A stretch of DNA of 64,000 nucleotides, taken from positions 1 through 64,000 of the forward strand of contig NZ_OCTS01000004.1 in assembly GCF_900232865.1 (NCBI RefSeq), read 5' to 3'. This document shows positions 34,699 to 43,219 of the stretch, piece after piece (position 1 is the stretch's first letter; every line of letters starts with the position of its first letter). This stretch comes from Corynebacterium dentalis. Its GTDB lineage: Bacteria; Actinomycetota; Actinomycetes; Mycobacteriales; Mycobacteriaceae. Position numbers and translations under genes: made by a program. Under the pieces are notes generated by a model. It was not told the origin of the DNA. It did not search any database and saw nothing but the letters and a program-made list of their open reading frames with translations.

Positions 34699-35685
34699 TC
34701 AGCGGCTGGCCGCCATGAGTCTGTCTGCACCTGCAGCAAGTAACTCCTGGCCTACGTGTTTACCCACGTCGCGGGCCGCTTCTGCGGACTGTTTCCAGGT
34801 GGGATCCAGTAATGTCCGCGTTTCGCCCAGCGGGATAGTGGTTTCCGCCTGACGCACTATTGTCTCGGTTCCATCCATGGCATAGGCACCGCCGTGGACA
34901 ACCAGGTGCGCGGAGTGTCCGTCTTCGCTGACCTCGATGGTGGAATACGCCGCGACGGGAGCGGAACATCCCGCTTCCAAAGTGGAAAGCACTGCCCGCT
35001 CCGCGATCGCCTGGGCGTGGCTTAAAGAATCATCCAGTGGAGCAACGGCCGCGAAGGCAGCGTCATCATCGGCACGCACCTCGATGCTCAGCGCGCCTTG
35101 GGCGGGAGCTGGCATCACCAGGAAAGGATCGATGGATTCTGCTGCATTATCCAGCATTCCCACGCGTTCCAGGCCTGCGCGCGCCAGCACCACGGCATCC
35201 AGGTCCTCACCAACGCGACCCATGCGCGTGGTGATGTTTCCGCGCAGCGGCATCAGCTGCAGATCTGGGCGCGCAGCCAAAATCTGCGAGACTCGGCGCG
35301 GTGCGCCGGTTCCCACGGTCGCGCCGTGCGGCAGTTCCATCAACGGCTTTTTATCCACGCTGATAAGAACTTCGCGTGGATCGACGCGGGGTGGGACCAC
35401 CGTCCGGAAGCGGGGATCGGGTGCGGTGGGCAGATCCTTGAAGGAGTGCACGGCGATATCGCACTCCTTCTCACTGAGCGCCTTGCGGAGGGTTTCAGTG
35501 AACACGCCAATGCCGATCTTGGCAACGGGTGTCTGCGCAGCTTGGGAGGCATCCCCGGGGGTATGCACGATGTGCAGTTCTGCCTGTGCCCCATGCTCGG
35601 CAATGCCCTCGCGGACGTGTCCGGACTGGGTGGTGGCCAGCAGAGAGCCACGGGTACCGATGAGGAACGTTCGTTGTTCGGTCAT
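34699..35685 (-). CDS. hemC: HemC, porphobilinogen deaminase
   Basis: A 328-residue hydroxymethylbilane synthase polymerising four porphobilinogens. It shows LIGTRGSLLATTQSGHV at residue 8, the catalytic aspartate region IAVHSFKDLPT near 77, GTGAPRRVSQILAARPDL near 122, RGNITTRMGRV near 148 and the dipyrromethane cofactor cysteine in STLEAGCSAPVAAYST near 237. Its ATG overlaps the hemA stop by 4 bases, so the two are translationally coupled. Length and motif order are typical of the family. Confidence 0.95.
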   Translation of the reverse strand: MTEQRTFLIGTRGSLLATTQSGHVREGIAEHGAQAELHIVHTPGDASQAAQTPVAKIGIGVFTETLRKALSEKECDIAVHSFKDLPTAPDPRFRTVVPPRVDPREVLISVDKKPLMELPHGATVGTGAPRRVSQILAARPDLQLMPLRGNITTRMGRVGEDLDAVVLARAGLERVGMLDNAAESIDPFLVMPAPAQGALSIEVRADDDAAFAAVAPLDDSLSHAQAIAERAVLSTLEAGCSAPVAAYSTIEVSEDGHSAHLVVHGGAYAMDGTETIVRQAETTIPLGETRTLLDPTWKQSAEAARDVGKHVGQELLAAGADRLMAASR

Positions 35686-37157
35686 GAGTTCTCCCCCTGG
35701 TTGTCTTGAGCCTGATTGATTTGCACCGTATTAACTTGCGCGTTGTTGTTAAGCACGCGGATGGCGCTGCCTAAGTTGCCCGCTCGCGCGACGGAAGCCG
35801 TGGCACTGTTGGGCTCGGTCACGGATTGCACCGCGCCTGTCGGCAGTTGGAAAAGAGCAGCCAGGGCGTCCGGGTAACTGACGTGCGCACCGCCAGCGGA
35901 CAGGCGCTTGGCCTGCACGGTGGGCGTGTGCAACAGCTTGTCTACGAACCTCCGCATGCTGCGTTCCACCAGCTGCCGGTCCTCCGCGGACATCTCCGGC
36001 GTACTGCGCTCGAGCACGAGCAGTTCGTCCGCCATCAGGTCCACAGCCTTCTTGCGCAGCGCCTTAACGGTCGGGATCACGGCTTGGGCGCGCTGCTGCT
36101 CGAGGAAGGATTCGAGCTCTTCCTTGACGATCGAACGAGCGGGATCTTCATCTTCCACGCTCTCGCCCGCCATGGTGGTGAGCTCTTCGATGTTGAGCAG
36201 GTGCACCTGGGGCAGTTCCGCGGCGGCTTGTTCGATGTCACGAGGCATGGACAGATCCACGAGCGCCAGTGGCTTGTCCTGAGCACCCTGCTGCTCGCGC
36301 GCTGCGGCGACGTGCTCCGCCAAAACCACGTGTCCGGCAGCTCCCGTTGCCGACACAACTATGTCCACCTCTCCCAGCACGGGTGGCATGTCCGTCAGTG
36401 GAACGGCGGTGGCGCTGACTCCCGCCTGCCGTGCGTGTGAAGCCAAGTTTTCCGCTCGGCTGAGCGTGCGGTTGGCGACCGACACGTGGTCGATTCCCAA
36501 CCGGCCGAGGTAGGTCGAGGCCAGCGATGCCATAGCGCCAGCGCCGATGACCAGCGCGCGGTGGTTGTTCATCGGGGCCTGGTCATTTTTGTCGACGCCA
36601 AGGCGGTCCAGCGCCTTGTCCACCGAGAACGAGACCATGGACGCACCAGCTGTGTCGATGTTGGTCTCGGAGTGCACACGCTTGCCCGTGTGCAGAGCGC
36701 GCTGTGTGAGGTCATGCAGGGTGCGGCCGACTGTGCCGATCTCATTGGCTTGCTGATATGCCTCGCGCAGCTGCCCGATGATCTGCTGTTCGCCTACCAC
36801 CATCGAGTCCAGACCGGAGGCCACATTGAGCATGTGCTCTGCGGCGGAATCCGCGTAGTGAACGTACAAGTGCGGTTCCAGCTCTTCCATGGGAAGCCCA
36901 GAGAAGTCGGCGATGGTATCCACAACGTGGTCTAGGCCAGAGTGGAAAGCATTGGCCACCGTGTAGAACTCCATGCGGTTACAGGTGGAGAGCACCAGAG
37001 ATTCGGAGATCGCATCTGTCTCCAGCATTGCCAGCTGAAGCTTTGGCAGTTCCGTGTCCGCTAAGGAGACCTTCTCCAGAACTGGGACGGGTGCGGAGCG
37101 AAAAGACAGTCCCACCAGCAACACCGCTGCGGTGCCAGTAGCTGCGCTAACGTCCAT
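35682..37157 (-). CDS. hemA: HemA, glutamyl-tRNA reductase
   Basis: A 491-residue NADPH-dependent reductase that releases glutamate-1-semialdehyde from Glu-tRNA and commits carbon to haem. It shows LLVGLSFRSAPVPVLEKV near residue 14, the catalytic cysteine in LVLSTCNRMEFYTV near 58, ASGLDSMVVGEQQIIGQLREA near 112 and the NADPH fold VIGAGAMASLASTYLGRLG near 205. The C-terminal dimerisation helices are near 350-430. A further 50-residue Asn/Gln-rich tail (NNNAQVNTVQINQAQDNQGE) is longer than usual. ATG at 37157 gives about ten residues more than typical. A TTGGCGTCGACAAAAA copy of the dispersed word lies at 36588-36602. It is first in hemA-hemC. Confidence 0.94.
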   Translation of the reverse strand: MDVSAATGTAAVLLVGLSFRSAPVPVLEKVSLADTELPKLQLAMLETDAISESLVLSTCNRMEFYTVANAFHSGLDHVVDTIADFSGLPMEELEPHLYVHYADSAAEHMLNVASGLDSMVVGEQQIIGQLREAYQQANEIGTVGRTLHDLTQRALHTGKRVHSETNIDTAGASMVSFSVDKALDRLGVDKNDQAPMNNHRALVIGAGAMASLASTYLGRLGIDHVSVANRTLSRAENLASHARQAGVSATAVPLTDMPPVLGEVDIVVSATGAAGHVVLAEHVAAAREQQGAQDKPLALVDLSMPRDIEQAAAELPQVHLLNIEELTTMAGESVEDEDPARSIVKEELESFLEQQRAQAVIPTVKALRKKAVDLMADELLVLERSTPEMSAEDRQLVERSMRRFVDKLLHTPTVQAKRLSAGGAHVSYPDALAALFQLPTGAVQSVTEPNSATASVARAGNLGSAIRVLNNNAQVNTVQINQAQDNQGENS

Positions 37158-37315
37158 ACCTAAACCAGGCCTCCTGCATGCGTGTCACCCCGGGTAGGCC
37201 GCGTGTATTTAAATTCGCGCGTGGCTGCCTTTTTCTGCAAGGAAGCCCTCGGGTATTTACGGACTCCTACGCTATCCCTTAACCCACCCCAATGACAAAA
37301 CGATGGGGCTGGGTG

Positions 37316-37609
37316 TTATAGAGGGCGATCCAGTTCAGCAGCCAACTCCGCGTTGTCAACTTCCCAACAGGCAAACTCTTCGTCATCCACCAGCACCACA
37401 GGAACGCGGTCCCCGAATTCTTGCGCCAGCTCCGCATCGCCATGCGGCCCGTCCAGCTGGATCACTTCAAACCGAGCGCCCGCTGCCTGCACCACGGGCA
37501 GAATCTGTTCGTGTACCCGCGCGCAGGAACCACAGGTAGAACGCACCAACAGGCTCACCACATGAGCGGCCTTAGGGGAAGCGGACGCAGAGAATTCACC
37601 ATCAATCAC
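37316..37609 (-). CDS. Glutaredoxin-like protein (DUF836 type)
   Basis: A thioredoxin-fold protein of about 97 residues with VVSLLVRSTCGSCARVHEQI near residue 15 (CGSC redox pair), FEVIQLDGPHGDAELAQEFG near 45 and the cis-proline DRVPVVLVDDEEFACWEVDN near 66. Such genes sit upstream of hemA in several actinobacteria. The frame stays open to 37729, but that would overlap the divergent HAD-gene start. GTG at 37609 (VIDGEFSAS) is my choice without strong support. It is 158 bases upstream of hemA on the same strand. Confidence 0.75.
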   Translation of the reverse strand: MIDGEFSASASPKAAHVVSLLVRSTCGSCARVHEQILPVVQAAGARFEVIQLDGPHGDAELAQEFGDRVPVVLVDDEEFACWEVDNAELAAELDRPL

Positions 37610-37687
37610 ATCTACAAGGTTAACCCAGCGTGCCCAGTAGATAAGACTTCCAAAGGTTTCCCCCGCCTTAAGCAACCGAGTAGTTTG

Positions 37688-38932
37688 GTGTACGTGATCA
37701 ACAAGCCCGGCAATGCAGAGGATGCGCATCCCGAACCGCGGGAGACCGGCGTATCCGCCGCGTTCGATGCACTCGAGGATTCCGCATCCGGCGTGGCCAG
37801 CAACTTCCGCAGCACGGTACGCGATTTCCTAGCCCGCCACGTATTCCCCAGCCGCGGCGAAAAAGCTCAGCAGGAAGCCGGCGAGGCCTCCGTGCAACAC
37901 GCCCTGACCGCTCTATCCGGCCCACAGGCTGAGGCGGAAGATGCGGAGTTGGCGTCGGAAACAAAGAGCACACCCACCACAGCCCGATGGCAGGCACTCA
38001 ACCCAGATGCGCCCGGAGACACCAACAAGGACGCGATCAACAAGCTGGCACAAGAACTCGACGTTCCTGACGATGCTCTGCGAGACGGCCTGCGCAATCT
38101 CCACGGCGCAGCAGAAGCCGCAGGTGGCGCGAACATTCTCAACACCCCAGACCCCACGATTCCGCAGGATGCGGGCGCTGCCGCGTTCTTCGACGTAGAC
38201 AACACCCTGATCAAGGGCGCCTCGATCCTGCTATTCGCGCGGGGTCTGGTCCGCAGACGCTTCTTCGGGGTGGGCGAAGTGCTCGGGTTTGTTTGGAAGC
38301 AGCTCAAGTTCCGCATGTCCGGCGAAAACCAAGGGGACATTGACCAAGGACGCGAACAAGCTTTGGCGCTGGTCAAGGGGCACAAGGTTGCTGATTTGAC
38401 GGAGATGGCCGAGGAGATTTGGGCTGCCAGCATCTCCGAGCGCATCTTCCCCGGCACCAAAGAACTGGCAGACATGCATCTGGAAGCCGGCCACCAAGTA
38501 TGGCTCGTGACCGCGGCACCTGTTCAGCTGGCACAGATCATCGCCCGGGAGCTGGGTTTCACCGGCGCTCTAGGAACGGTCGCTGAGGTTCAGGACGGCG
38601 TGTTCACCGGCCGCATGGTGGGTGACATGCTGCACGGGCCAGGCAAGAAGCATGCAGTGGTGGCGCTGGCAGCCTACGAAGACCTCGACCTGACCCGATG
38701 CACGGCGTACTCGGATTCCATCAACGACGTACCGATGTTGTCCATGGTGGGCACGGCCGTGGCAGTCAACCCAGATACGCGGTTGCGGCGCACAGCGCAG
38801 CGCAACGGCTGGGAGATCCGCGACTACCGGCGAAGTAGGAAGATCGCCCGTGTGGGCGGTACAGCAGCGGCGGCGGGGGCTGCTGCAGCTGGCGGGTACT
38901 GGATCAGCCGCGGCGGATCCAAGAAGTCATAG
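37688..38932 (+). CDS. HAD-superfamily hydrolase, SerB1-like (HAD-IB)
   Basis: A hydrolase of about 414 residues. The catalytic motif AAFFDVDNTLIKGASILLFA is near residue 160. Motif II is VWLVTAAPVQLAQIIARELG near 275 and the distal aspartates lie in CTAYSDSINDVPMLSMVG near 340. HAD-IB proteins in this position of actinobacterial genomes are annotated as SerB-like phosphatases, but the substrate is not established. An acidic, probably disordered segment of about 150 residues precedes the domain, and a Gly/Ala-rich hydrophobic tail ends it ([17 protein letters not shown]). The long frame is open to 37421 over the divergent gene. GTG at 37688 is a guess with no good ribosome-binding site. An exact dispersed-word copy at 37950 encodes LASE in the disordered part. 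Confidence 0.75.
   Translation: MYVINKPGNAEDAHPEPRETGVSAAFDALEDSASGVASNFRSTVRDFLARHVFPSRGEKAQQEAGEASVQHALTALSGPQAEAEDAELASETKSTPTTARWQALNPDAPGDTNKDAINKLAQELDVPDDALRDGLRNLHGAAEAAGGANILNTPDPTIPQDAGAAAFFDVDNTLIKGASILLFARGLVRRRFFGVGEVLGFVWKQLKFRMSGENQGDIDQGREQALALVKGHKVADLTEMAEEIWAASISERIFPGTKELADMHLEAGHQVWLVTAAPVQLAQIIARELGFTGALGTVAEVQDGVFTGRMVGDMLHGPGKKHAVVALAAYEDLDLTRCTAYSDSINDVPMLSMVGTAVAVNPDTRLRRTAQRNGWEIRDYRRSRKIARVGGTAAAAGAAAAGGYWISRGGSKKS
37950..37960 (+). repeat. Exact copy of dispersed word TGGCGTCGGAA
   Basis: GAGTTGGCGTCGGAAACAAA, sense-coding ELASETK within the disordered N-terminal part of the HAD protein. Confidence 0.85.
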
Positions 38933-38955
38933 AAGATCTCTCTAGAAACGCGAAA

Positions 38956-38995
38956 CTCCGCCAACCGTGGTGCGGTGGCACCTCGGTTGGCGGAG
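38956..38995. terminator. Hairpin between the HAD gene and bS22 gene
   Basis: CTCCGCCAACCG (38956-38967) and CGGTTGGCGGAG (38984-38995) form a perfect 12-bp stem with a 16-base loop. It lies between convergent genes and could stop both. There is no long T-run. Confidence 0.7.
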
Positions 38996-39046
38996 CAGCA
39001 GAACTACATCCGCGAGCGCGAAAGAATCCCCACGGATCGTTTCGGC

Positions 39047-39148
39047 TTACTTGCCCAACTTCCGTCGCTGAACGCGGGTACGGCGGAGCATCTTGCGGTG
39101 CTTCTTCTTGGACATACGCTTGCGGCGCTTCTTGATCACAGAGCCCAT
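39047..39148 (-). CDS. Ribosomal protein bS22 (AURKAIP1/COX24 domain)
   Basis: A 33-residue highly basic peptide, [19 protein letters not shown] then [14 protein letters not shown], the small-subunit protein bS22 known from mycobacterial ribosomes. ATG at 39148 is preceded by GAGGTTC. The frame is open upstream to 39229, but the conserved protein starts here. As in mycobacteria, a small HTH gene and proC lie just upstream on the same strand. Confidence 0.92.
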   Translation of the reverse strand: MGSVIKKRRKRMSKKKHRKMLRRTRVQRRKLGK

Positions 39149-39480
39149 AGCGGGAACCTCACTTCTAATTGGTCGATCTTGTACAGTTATCAGCCCGCCT
39201 AACCGTGACGATCGGCCTATGCTCTGCACGTAATGCGCAGGGTATGGAAGTTCAGTTTCAGCTGATCTTCAAGCCGTTTCGCCGTAGCGGGCGGAAACTG
39301 TGCCGGGGCGGCCGACACGAATGGTGCATAGTCTACCGTTTCACCGGCGGCTAAAACAAAAAGCCCCTCATCTCCCATCGCCGTAAAGCCCGGAAGCTTA
39401 AGGCGAATAAGAAACGGGGGCTTCGTGGTCCAAGTGGGCTGAGAGCGTATAACACCCGCAGCCAGACCTAGGTCAGATGC
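39149..39480. other. Intergenic region between the HTH gene and bS22, 332 bases
   Basis: It holds the bS22 upstream region (39149-39350) and the HTH gene terminator (39361-39423). No coding frame with support is seen in either strand. Confidence 0.5.
39361..39423 (-). terminator. Terminator of the HTH gene
   Basis: AAGCCCC (39361-39367) pairs with GGGGCTT (39417-39423), with an inner CGCC/GGCG stem. On the minus strand the hairpin is followed by TTTTTGTTTT. Confidence 0.6.
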
Positions 39481-39684
39481 TTAACCAGCCTGATTGGTGG
39501 ATTTGTACACGCTGGAGCCGAGGTAATCCTCCACTGCCTTCTCGTGAACTCGGAAGGAGCGTCCTACCTGTACTGCTGGCAGTTCACCGGAGTGAACCAA
39601 GCGATAAACCGTCATCTTCGAGACGCGCATCAGCTCTGCCACCTCAGCAACGGTGAGGTAGATTCCATTCTCATTGCTTGCCAT
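39481..39684 (-). CDS. BldC/excisionase-type MerR-like HTH protein
   Basis: A 67-residue DNA-binding protein made almost entirely of one winged helix-turn-helix: YLTVAEVAELMRVSKMTVYR, LVHSGELPAVQVGRSFRVHE, then AVEDYLG. It matches the small actinobacterial regulator next to proC (in M. tuberculosis the gene called Rv0500A) and resembles BldC. Target genes are unknown. ATG at 39684 is chosen, with AGAAAG 9 bases upstream; TTG at 39687 is adjacent. It is separated from proC by 375 bases and a strong terminator, so it has its own promoter. Confidence 0.9.
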   Translation of the reverse strand: MASNENGIYLTVAEVAELMRVSKMTVYRLVHSGELPAVQVGRSFRVHEKAVEDYLGSSVYKSTNQAG

Positions 39685-40059
39685 CAATCATCACTTTCTA
39701 GGCTTTCTTGCATGATGCAGGCTTCCCCTCCTGCAGGACGTCACACAAGAATTGCTGTGTGCCATCATAACTTGAAGAGTGGGGTAGATGTATAACACGG
39801 GGGAGATTGCAACGATTGTTATCCGTTGTTAATTGGTGTGACGGAAAGCATCGATAGGGTCTTAACTATTCTGGCGTGGCAAAAGTTATAAAAATACGCT
39901 GGAGTGCCCACCGAGTCACTCGAGTTACCTTCTCCCCCACCTGGCACCCCCGTGCACTTTTGGTACGTGCCGCTTCCGGAAAAAAGACCTCCGGCCATCC
40001 CGGAGGTCTTTGCCACACATGCTTGCGCTAAGCCCGCTAATCGCAGCGGGAGTCAATGA
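39685..40059. other. Intergenic region between proC and the HTH gene, 375 bases
   Basis: Relatively AT-rich. It contains the proC terminator (39983-40011) and the probable HTH-gene promoter; on the minus strand TATGAT at about 39765 is a candidate -10. A 65-codon frame at 39819-40016 (minus) overlaps the terminator and looks noncoding. Confidence 0.5.
39983..40011 (-). terminator. Rho-independent terminator of proC
   Basis: AAAGACCTCCGG (39983-39994) and CCGGAGGTCTTT (40000-40011) form a 12-bp stem with a 5-base loop. On the minus strand it runs into six T residues. Confidence 0.88.
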
Positions 40060-40890
40060 CTAGTCAGACTTGCCCAGCTCGATGGAGCGGTCCTTACATG
40101 CTTGCATAGCTCGGTAGAAAGCCGTGCGGAGGCCTTCCTCGTCCAGGGTGCGGGTAGCAGCCGAGGTGGTGCCTCCCGGGGAGGACACCTTGGTGCGCAG
40201 CGTGACGGGATCATCCCCACCGTCTTCGGACTGCCCCTTGGCCATCATCGTGGCCGCGCCCTCAGCAGTGGCCACAGCCAGCTGCTCAGCCAGTACGCGT
40301 GGCAGACCTAGGTTCACGCCTGCGTCGATCATGGCCTCGGTGACCATGAAGTAGTACGCAGGGCCAGAGCCGGAGATCGCCGTGACTGCGTCAATGTCCT
40401 TCTCCTTAACGATCACCACGGTGCCCGTGGCGGACATCAGGTCCTGCACGGCTTCCACGTGGTTCTTCTCTGCGAAGCGACCACCAGCCAGCGCAGAGGC
40501 GCCCTTGCCCACGAGCATGGGGGTGTTCGGCATCACGCGAACCACAGGGGTTCCGGCAGGCAGAACGCTTTCCATAGCCTTGTTGGTCACGCCAGCGGCA
40601 AGGGAGACCACCACGGTCTCGTCGCCGTTCGAATCCACCGTGTCCGTAATGTCCTGCAGCGCGATGGGCACGATGTCCGGCTTGACCGCGATAAACACGA
40701 AGTCCGAGCCGTCTGCAGCCTCAGCGCTGTCCTCAGTGGTCACCACGCCGTACTGGTCCTTGAGTTGCTCAAGGCGCTCGGTCGTTGGGTCAGCAACGAT
40801 AATGCTCTTCGGGTCAGCACCGTCTCCCAGAATTCCTGAGAGCAATGCCTCGCCGATGTTTCCTCCACCAATAATTCCAATTCGAGTCAT
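40060..40890 (-). CDS. proC: ProC, pyrroline-5-carboxylate reductase
   Basis: A 276-residue NAD(P)H-dependent reductase making proline from pyrroline-5-carboxylate. It shows RIGIIGGGNIGEALLSGIL at the N-terminus, VFIAVKPDIVPIALQDI near residue 68, VVRVMPNTPMLVGKGASAL near 115, the signature AVTAISGSGPAYYFMVTEAM near 162 and the C-terminal SSPGGTTSAATRTLDEEGL near 235. The length is normal. ATG at 40890 is preferred over GTG at 40899. Neither has a strong ribosome-binding site. It is followed by a strong terminator. Confidence 0.95.
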   Translation of the reverse strand: MTRIGIIGGGNIGEALLSGILGDGADPKSIIVADPTTERLEQLKDQYGVVTTEDSAEAADGSDFVFIAVKPDIVPIALQDITDTVDSNGDETVVVSLAAGVTNKAMESVLPAGTPVVRVMPNTPMLVGKGASALAGGRFAEKNHVEAVQDLMSATGTVVIVKEKDIDAVTAISGSGPAYYFMVTEAMIDAGVNLGLPRVLAEQLAVATAEGAATMMAKGQSEDGGDDPVTLRTKVSSPGGTTSAATRTLDEEGLRTAFYRAMQACKDRSIELGKSD

Positions 40891-40988
40891 GCCATTCACT
40901 GTGCCAGCGTTTTGCCAATCCTGCCACGAGCACTCCCCTTAGCGTGGTGTTGTCATGGCCTAATGGACCGAATCCGTGCGCAAGAAAA

Positions 40989-41012
40989 ACCCTCCGGAGA
41001 TTACCGGAGGGT
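40989..41012 (-). terminator. Rho-independent terminator of the 41030-42157 gene
   Basis: ACCCTCCGG (40989-40997) and CCGGAGGGT (41004-41012) form a 9-bp stem with a 6-base loop. On the minus strand it is followed by TTTTC. It lies 17 bases after the stop codon. Confidence 0.85.
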
Positions 41013-41029
41013 GTGTACCGCGTGAGGCG

Positions 41030-42157
41030 CTAGATTCCTATGACGAACCGCGGTCCGAATGTCAGGATCAGCCCCACCACCAGGGCCAAGATCATGAGCA
41101 GCTTGTCATTGTGGCGCAGCAGCGCGTGTACCAAGCCAACCAGCACCAAAGTGACGGCCAAGGCCAGCACCAGCACCACGATGGATGGCAGGTTGGACCA
41201 CATCAGGCTGAAGCCAAAGAAGATGCCCACGCCCGCGGCAATCGCAACCACTGCCTGTAGCAGCATCGCTGGCCAGGAGATCGTGTCATCTTCGTAGTCG
41301 ATGACTTCGTCTTCATCCAGGCTGGCTTCCAGAGCCGCAAACTCGTCTGGCTTGCGGTCCTTCTTCTTTGGCAGCGGTTTGCGCTCGCGGGTGGATGGTT
41401 GCGCGTCGTTGTTCTTATCGTTGTTTTTGTCCGACGCCACCTCCTTCGCTTCAGCTTTTGTCTTATCTTCAGCAGAAGCAGAGGAAGCGGATGCGGATGC
41501 GGTAGAAGCAGCGTCGGTACCAGCAGCGGCAGCACCTCCACCGATCAGAGCGGACTCAGCAGCGCGGGCTTCCTTGCCAGATACCGGGGTGGCAGCCTTT
41601 TCTCGCTTACGAGACTCTGTCTGTGCTGGCTTCTGTTCCTTGGCAGTATCGGCCTTGTCGGCTGGCTTTGCGTCTACAGGCTTCCTGTCCGCGGCCTTCT
41701 CAGTCGGCTTCTTGCCCGCCACCGGCTGCGCAGCAGCTGGCTGCTTTACTGGAGACTTGTGCTCTTCAGCCTTGGTTTGATCCTTAGCCTTAACCTTGGT
41801 TTCAGGCTTGGTGTCAAACGAGGATTGGCGCTTCGTCTCAGAATCCGGGACGGCTGCCATCTGGTTGGTGGTTTCGCCAGGCTTTTCCGCCTTGCGGGTG
41901 ATCTTCTCACCAGCAGCATCCTTGGCGGCTGTTCTTTTAGCTGTTTCGGTAGAGCCTGCAGCCTTGGCAGACTTGGAGGCCTTGTGCTCGTCAACGTCAT
42001 CCTGAGTAACGACAGGTATGGAACCGGTCAGCTCCGCAACGGAGACACCACCGGTTTCTAGGTTGCGGCGCCTCCGCCGGGGGCGCTCGGTAGAGCTTTC
42101 AGATGAACCGCGCCCGTTCCGGGCTAGCAGCTCAGCGACTGTCAGCTTCTCACTCAT
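41030..42157 (-). CDS. Lys/Ala-rich membrane protein (Rv0497-like)
   Basis: A 375-residue protein. The conserved head is MSEKLTVAELLARNG with an Arg cluster (RPRRRRRNLETGG near residue 25) and ELTGSIPVV. About 220 low-complexity Lys/Ala/Glu/Ser residues follow. The C-terminal part has an acidic patch (LDEDEVIDYEDDTISW near 282) and three hydrophobic spans to the end. The head and position between ppx and proC match mycobacterial Rv0497, of unknown function. The middle looks like a disordered cytosolic tether. A TGGCGTCGGACAAAAA copy at about 41424-41439 encodes VASDKN there. ATG at 42157 is preceded by GGGAAC. Confidence 0.8.
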   Translation of the reverse strand: MSEKLTVAELLARNGRGSSESSTERPRRRRRNLETGGVSVAELTGSIPVVTQDDVDEHKASKSAKAAGSTETAKRTAAKDAAGEKITRKAEKPGETTNQMAAVPDSETKRQSSFDTKPETKVKAKDQTKAEEHKSPVKQPAAAQPVAGKKPTEKAADRKPVDAKPADKADTAKEQKPAQTESRKREKAATPVSGKEARAAESALIGGGAAAAGTDAASTASASASSASAEDKTKAEAKEVASDKNNDKNNDAQPSTRERKPLPKKKDRKPDEFAALEASLDEDEVIDYEDDTISWPAMLLQAVVAIAAGVGIFFGFSLMWSNLPSIVVLVLALAVTLVLVGLVHALLRHNDKLLMILALVVGLILTFGPRFVIGI

Positions 42158-42262
42158 CAATCGTTCCCATCAAGATCCAACGCGCTCTGATCCATTTTAC
42201 TTAGACCTTTACCTTACAGTCAGACATGCGCATTCACGCATCACCACAAGGTTAAAACTCCA

Positions 42263-43195
42263 TTACTCCAGCAAAACCTGATCAGTTTGCCTGAAAATTA
42301 CCCCTTCTCGTAGTGCCCATGGGCACATATGAAGGGTTTCGATGCCCAATTTACGCATCGTAGCTTCAGCTACCAAAGCGCCCGCGACCACTTGGTGTGA
42401 ACGATCCGAGCTCACGCCTTCCAATTCCGCGCGATCCGCCGCCGTCATGCGAGAGATAAACGCAATTAATTGGCGCAAACCTGCCTGGGTCAACGTGCGC
42501 TTGACCCGAGGTCCTGCAGAACTTGGGGCCGCACCAGTCAAACGCGCCAACATGCGGAACGTTTTGGACGTTCCCACGGCCAAATCCAGTGGACCGGAGT
42601 CCAATAGTTGGGCCACGGGATCTTCCAAAGTGGAATCAATATAGTCCCGCAGATCAGCAATTACCTTTTTATCCGGCGGATCGGTCTCAAACCACTCTCG
42701 AGTCAGTCGCGCCGCGCCCAAGTTCACAGAACACGCCACGTCGGGGTTCTCGTTGGTACCAATGGACATCTCCAGCGAACCGCCACCAATATCCAGATCG
42801 CAGATGCGGCCAGCAGACCATCCATACCAGCGCCGCACGGCCAGGAATGTCAGCCGAGCTTCTTCTTCGCCGGAGAGAATCTGCAGATTGACCCCGGTTT
42901 CCTTCCGGAGCTTGGCCAGCACGTCCTCAGAGTTCGTTGCCGAACGGATGGCCGAGGTAGCAAACGGAAGCATCTCATCGCAGCGGAACTGCTCAGACAT
43001 TTCCTTGGCCAGCGCTACGCCGTTGAAGAGCCGTTCCTGGCCCTTTTTGTTGATGGCACCCTTGCTGTCCAGGTACTCCACCAAGCGCATGGGGGTTTTC
43101 CAATTGCTCATTGGAGTAGGCGGTCCGCCCCGCTGGGCATCAACCACCACTAAATGAACAGTGTTACTTCCTACGTCAAGGACACCTAATCGCAC
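42263..43195 (-). CDS. Ppx/GppA-family exopolyphosphatase
   Basis: A 310-residue actin-fold phosphatase. The phosphate-1 loop is [19 protein letters not shown] at residues 2-20. [15 protein letters not shown] is near 85, [17 protein letters not shown] near 110 and the phosphate-2 loop [15 protein letters not shown] near 135. It hydrolyses inorganic polyphosphate and/or pppGpp. The frame is open to 43375, but the upstream part overlaps the divergent gene and is not conserved. GTG at 43195 matches the family start. It is the short two-domain form, as in the mycobacterial Rv0496 protein in the same neighbourhood. Confidence 0.88.
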   Translation of the reverse strand: MRLGVLDVGSNTVHLVVVDAQRGGPPTPMSNWKTPMRLVEYLDSKGAINKKGQERLFNGVALAKEMSEQFRCDEMLPFATSAIRSATNSEDVLAKLRKETGVNLQILSGEEEARLTFLAVRRWYGWSAGRICDLDIGGGSLEMSIGTNENPDVACSVNLGAARLTREWFETDPPDKKVIADLRDYIDSTLEDPVAQLLDSGPLDLAVGTSKTFRMLARLTGAAPSSAGPRVKRTLTQAGLRQLIAFISRMTAADRAELEGVSSDRSHQVVAGALVAEATMRKLGIETLHMCPWALREGVIFRQTDQVLLE

Positions 43196-43219
43196 GGGGA
43201 CCAGCCTAACCCGTCTACG

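Noticed and set aside
37270-37320. Hairpin AACCCACCCCA / TGGGGCTGGGTGTT as a terminator for the glutaredoxin-like gene
   Set aside because: The stem is bulged and lacks a T-run in the needed direction; left out of the features.
37421-37687. Upstream extension of the HAD hydrolase frame
   Set aside because: Overlaps the divergent glutaredoxin-like gene and shows no domain.
39819-40016. Minus-strand frame of 65 codons between proC and the HTH gene
   Set aside because: Overlaps the proC terminator and has unusual composition; no support.
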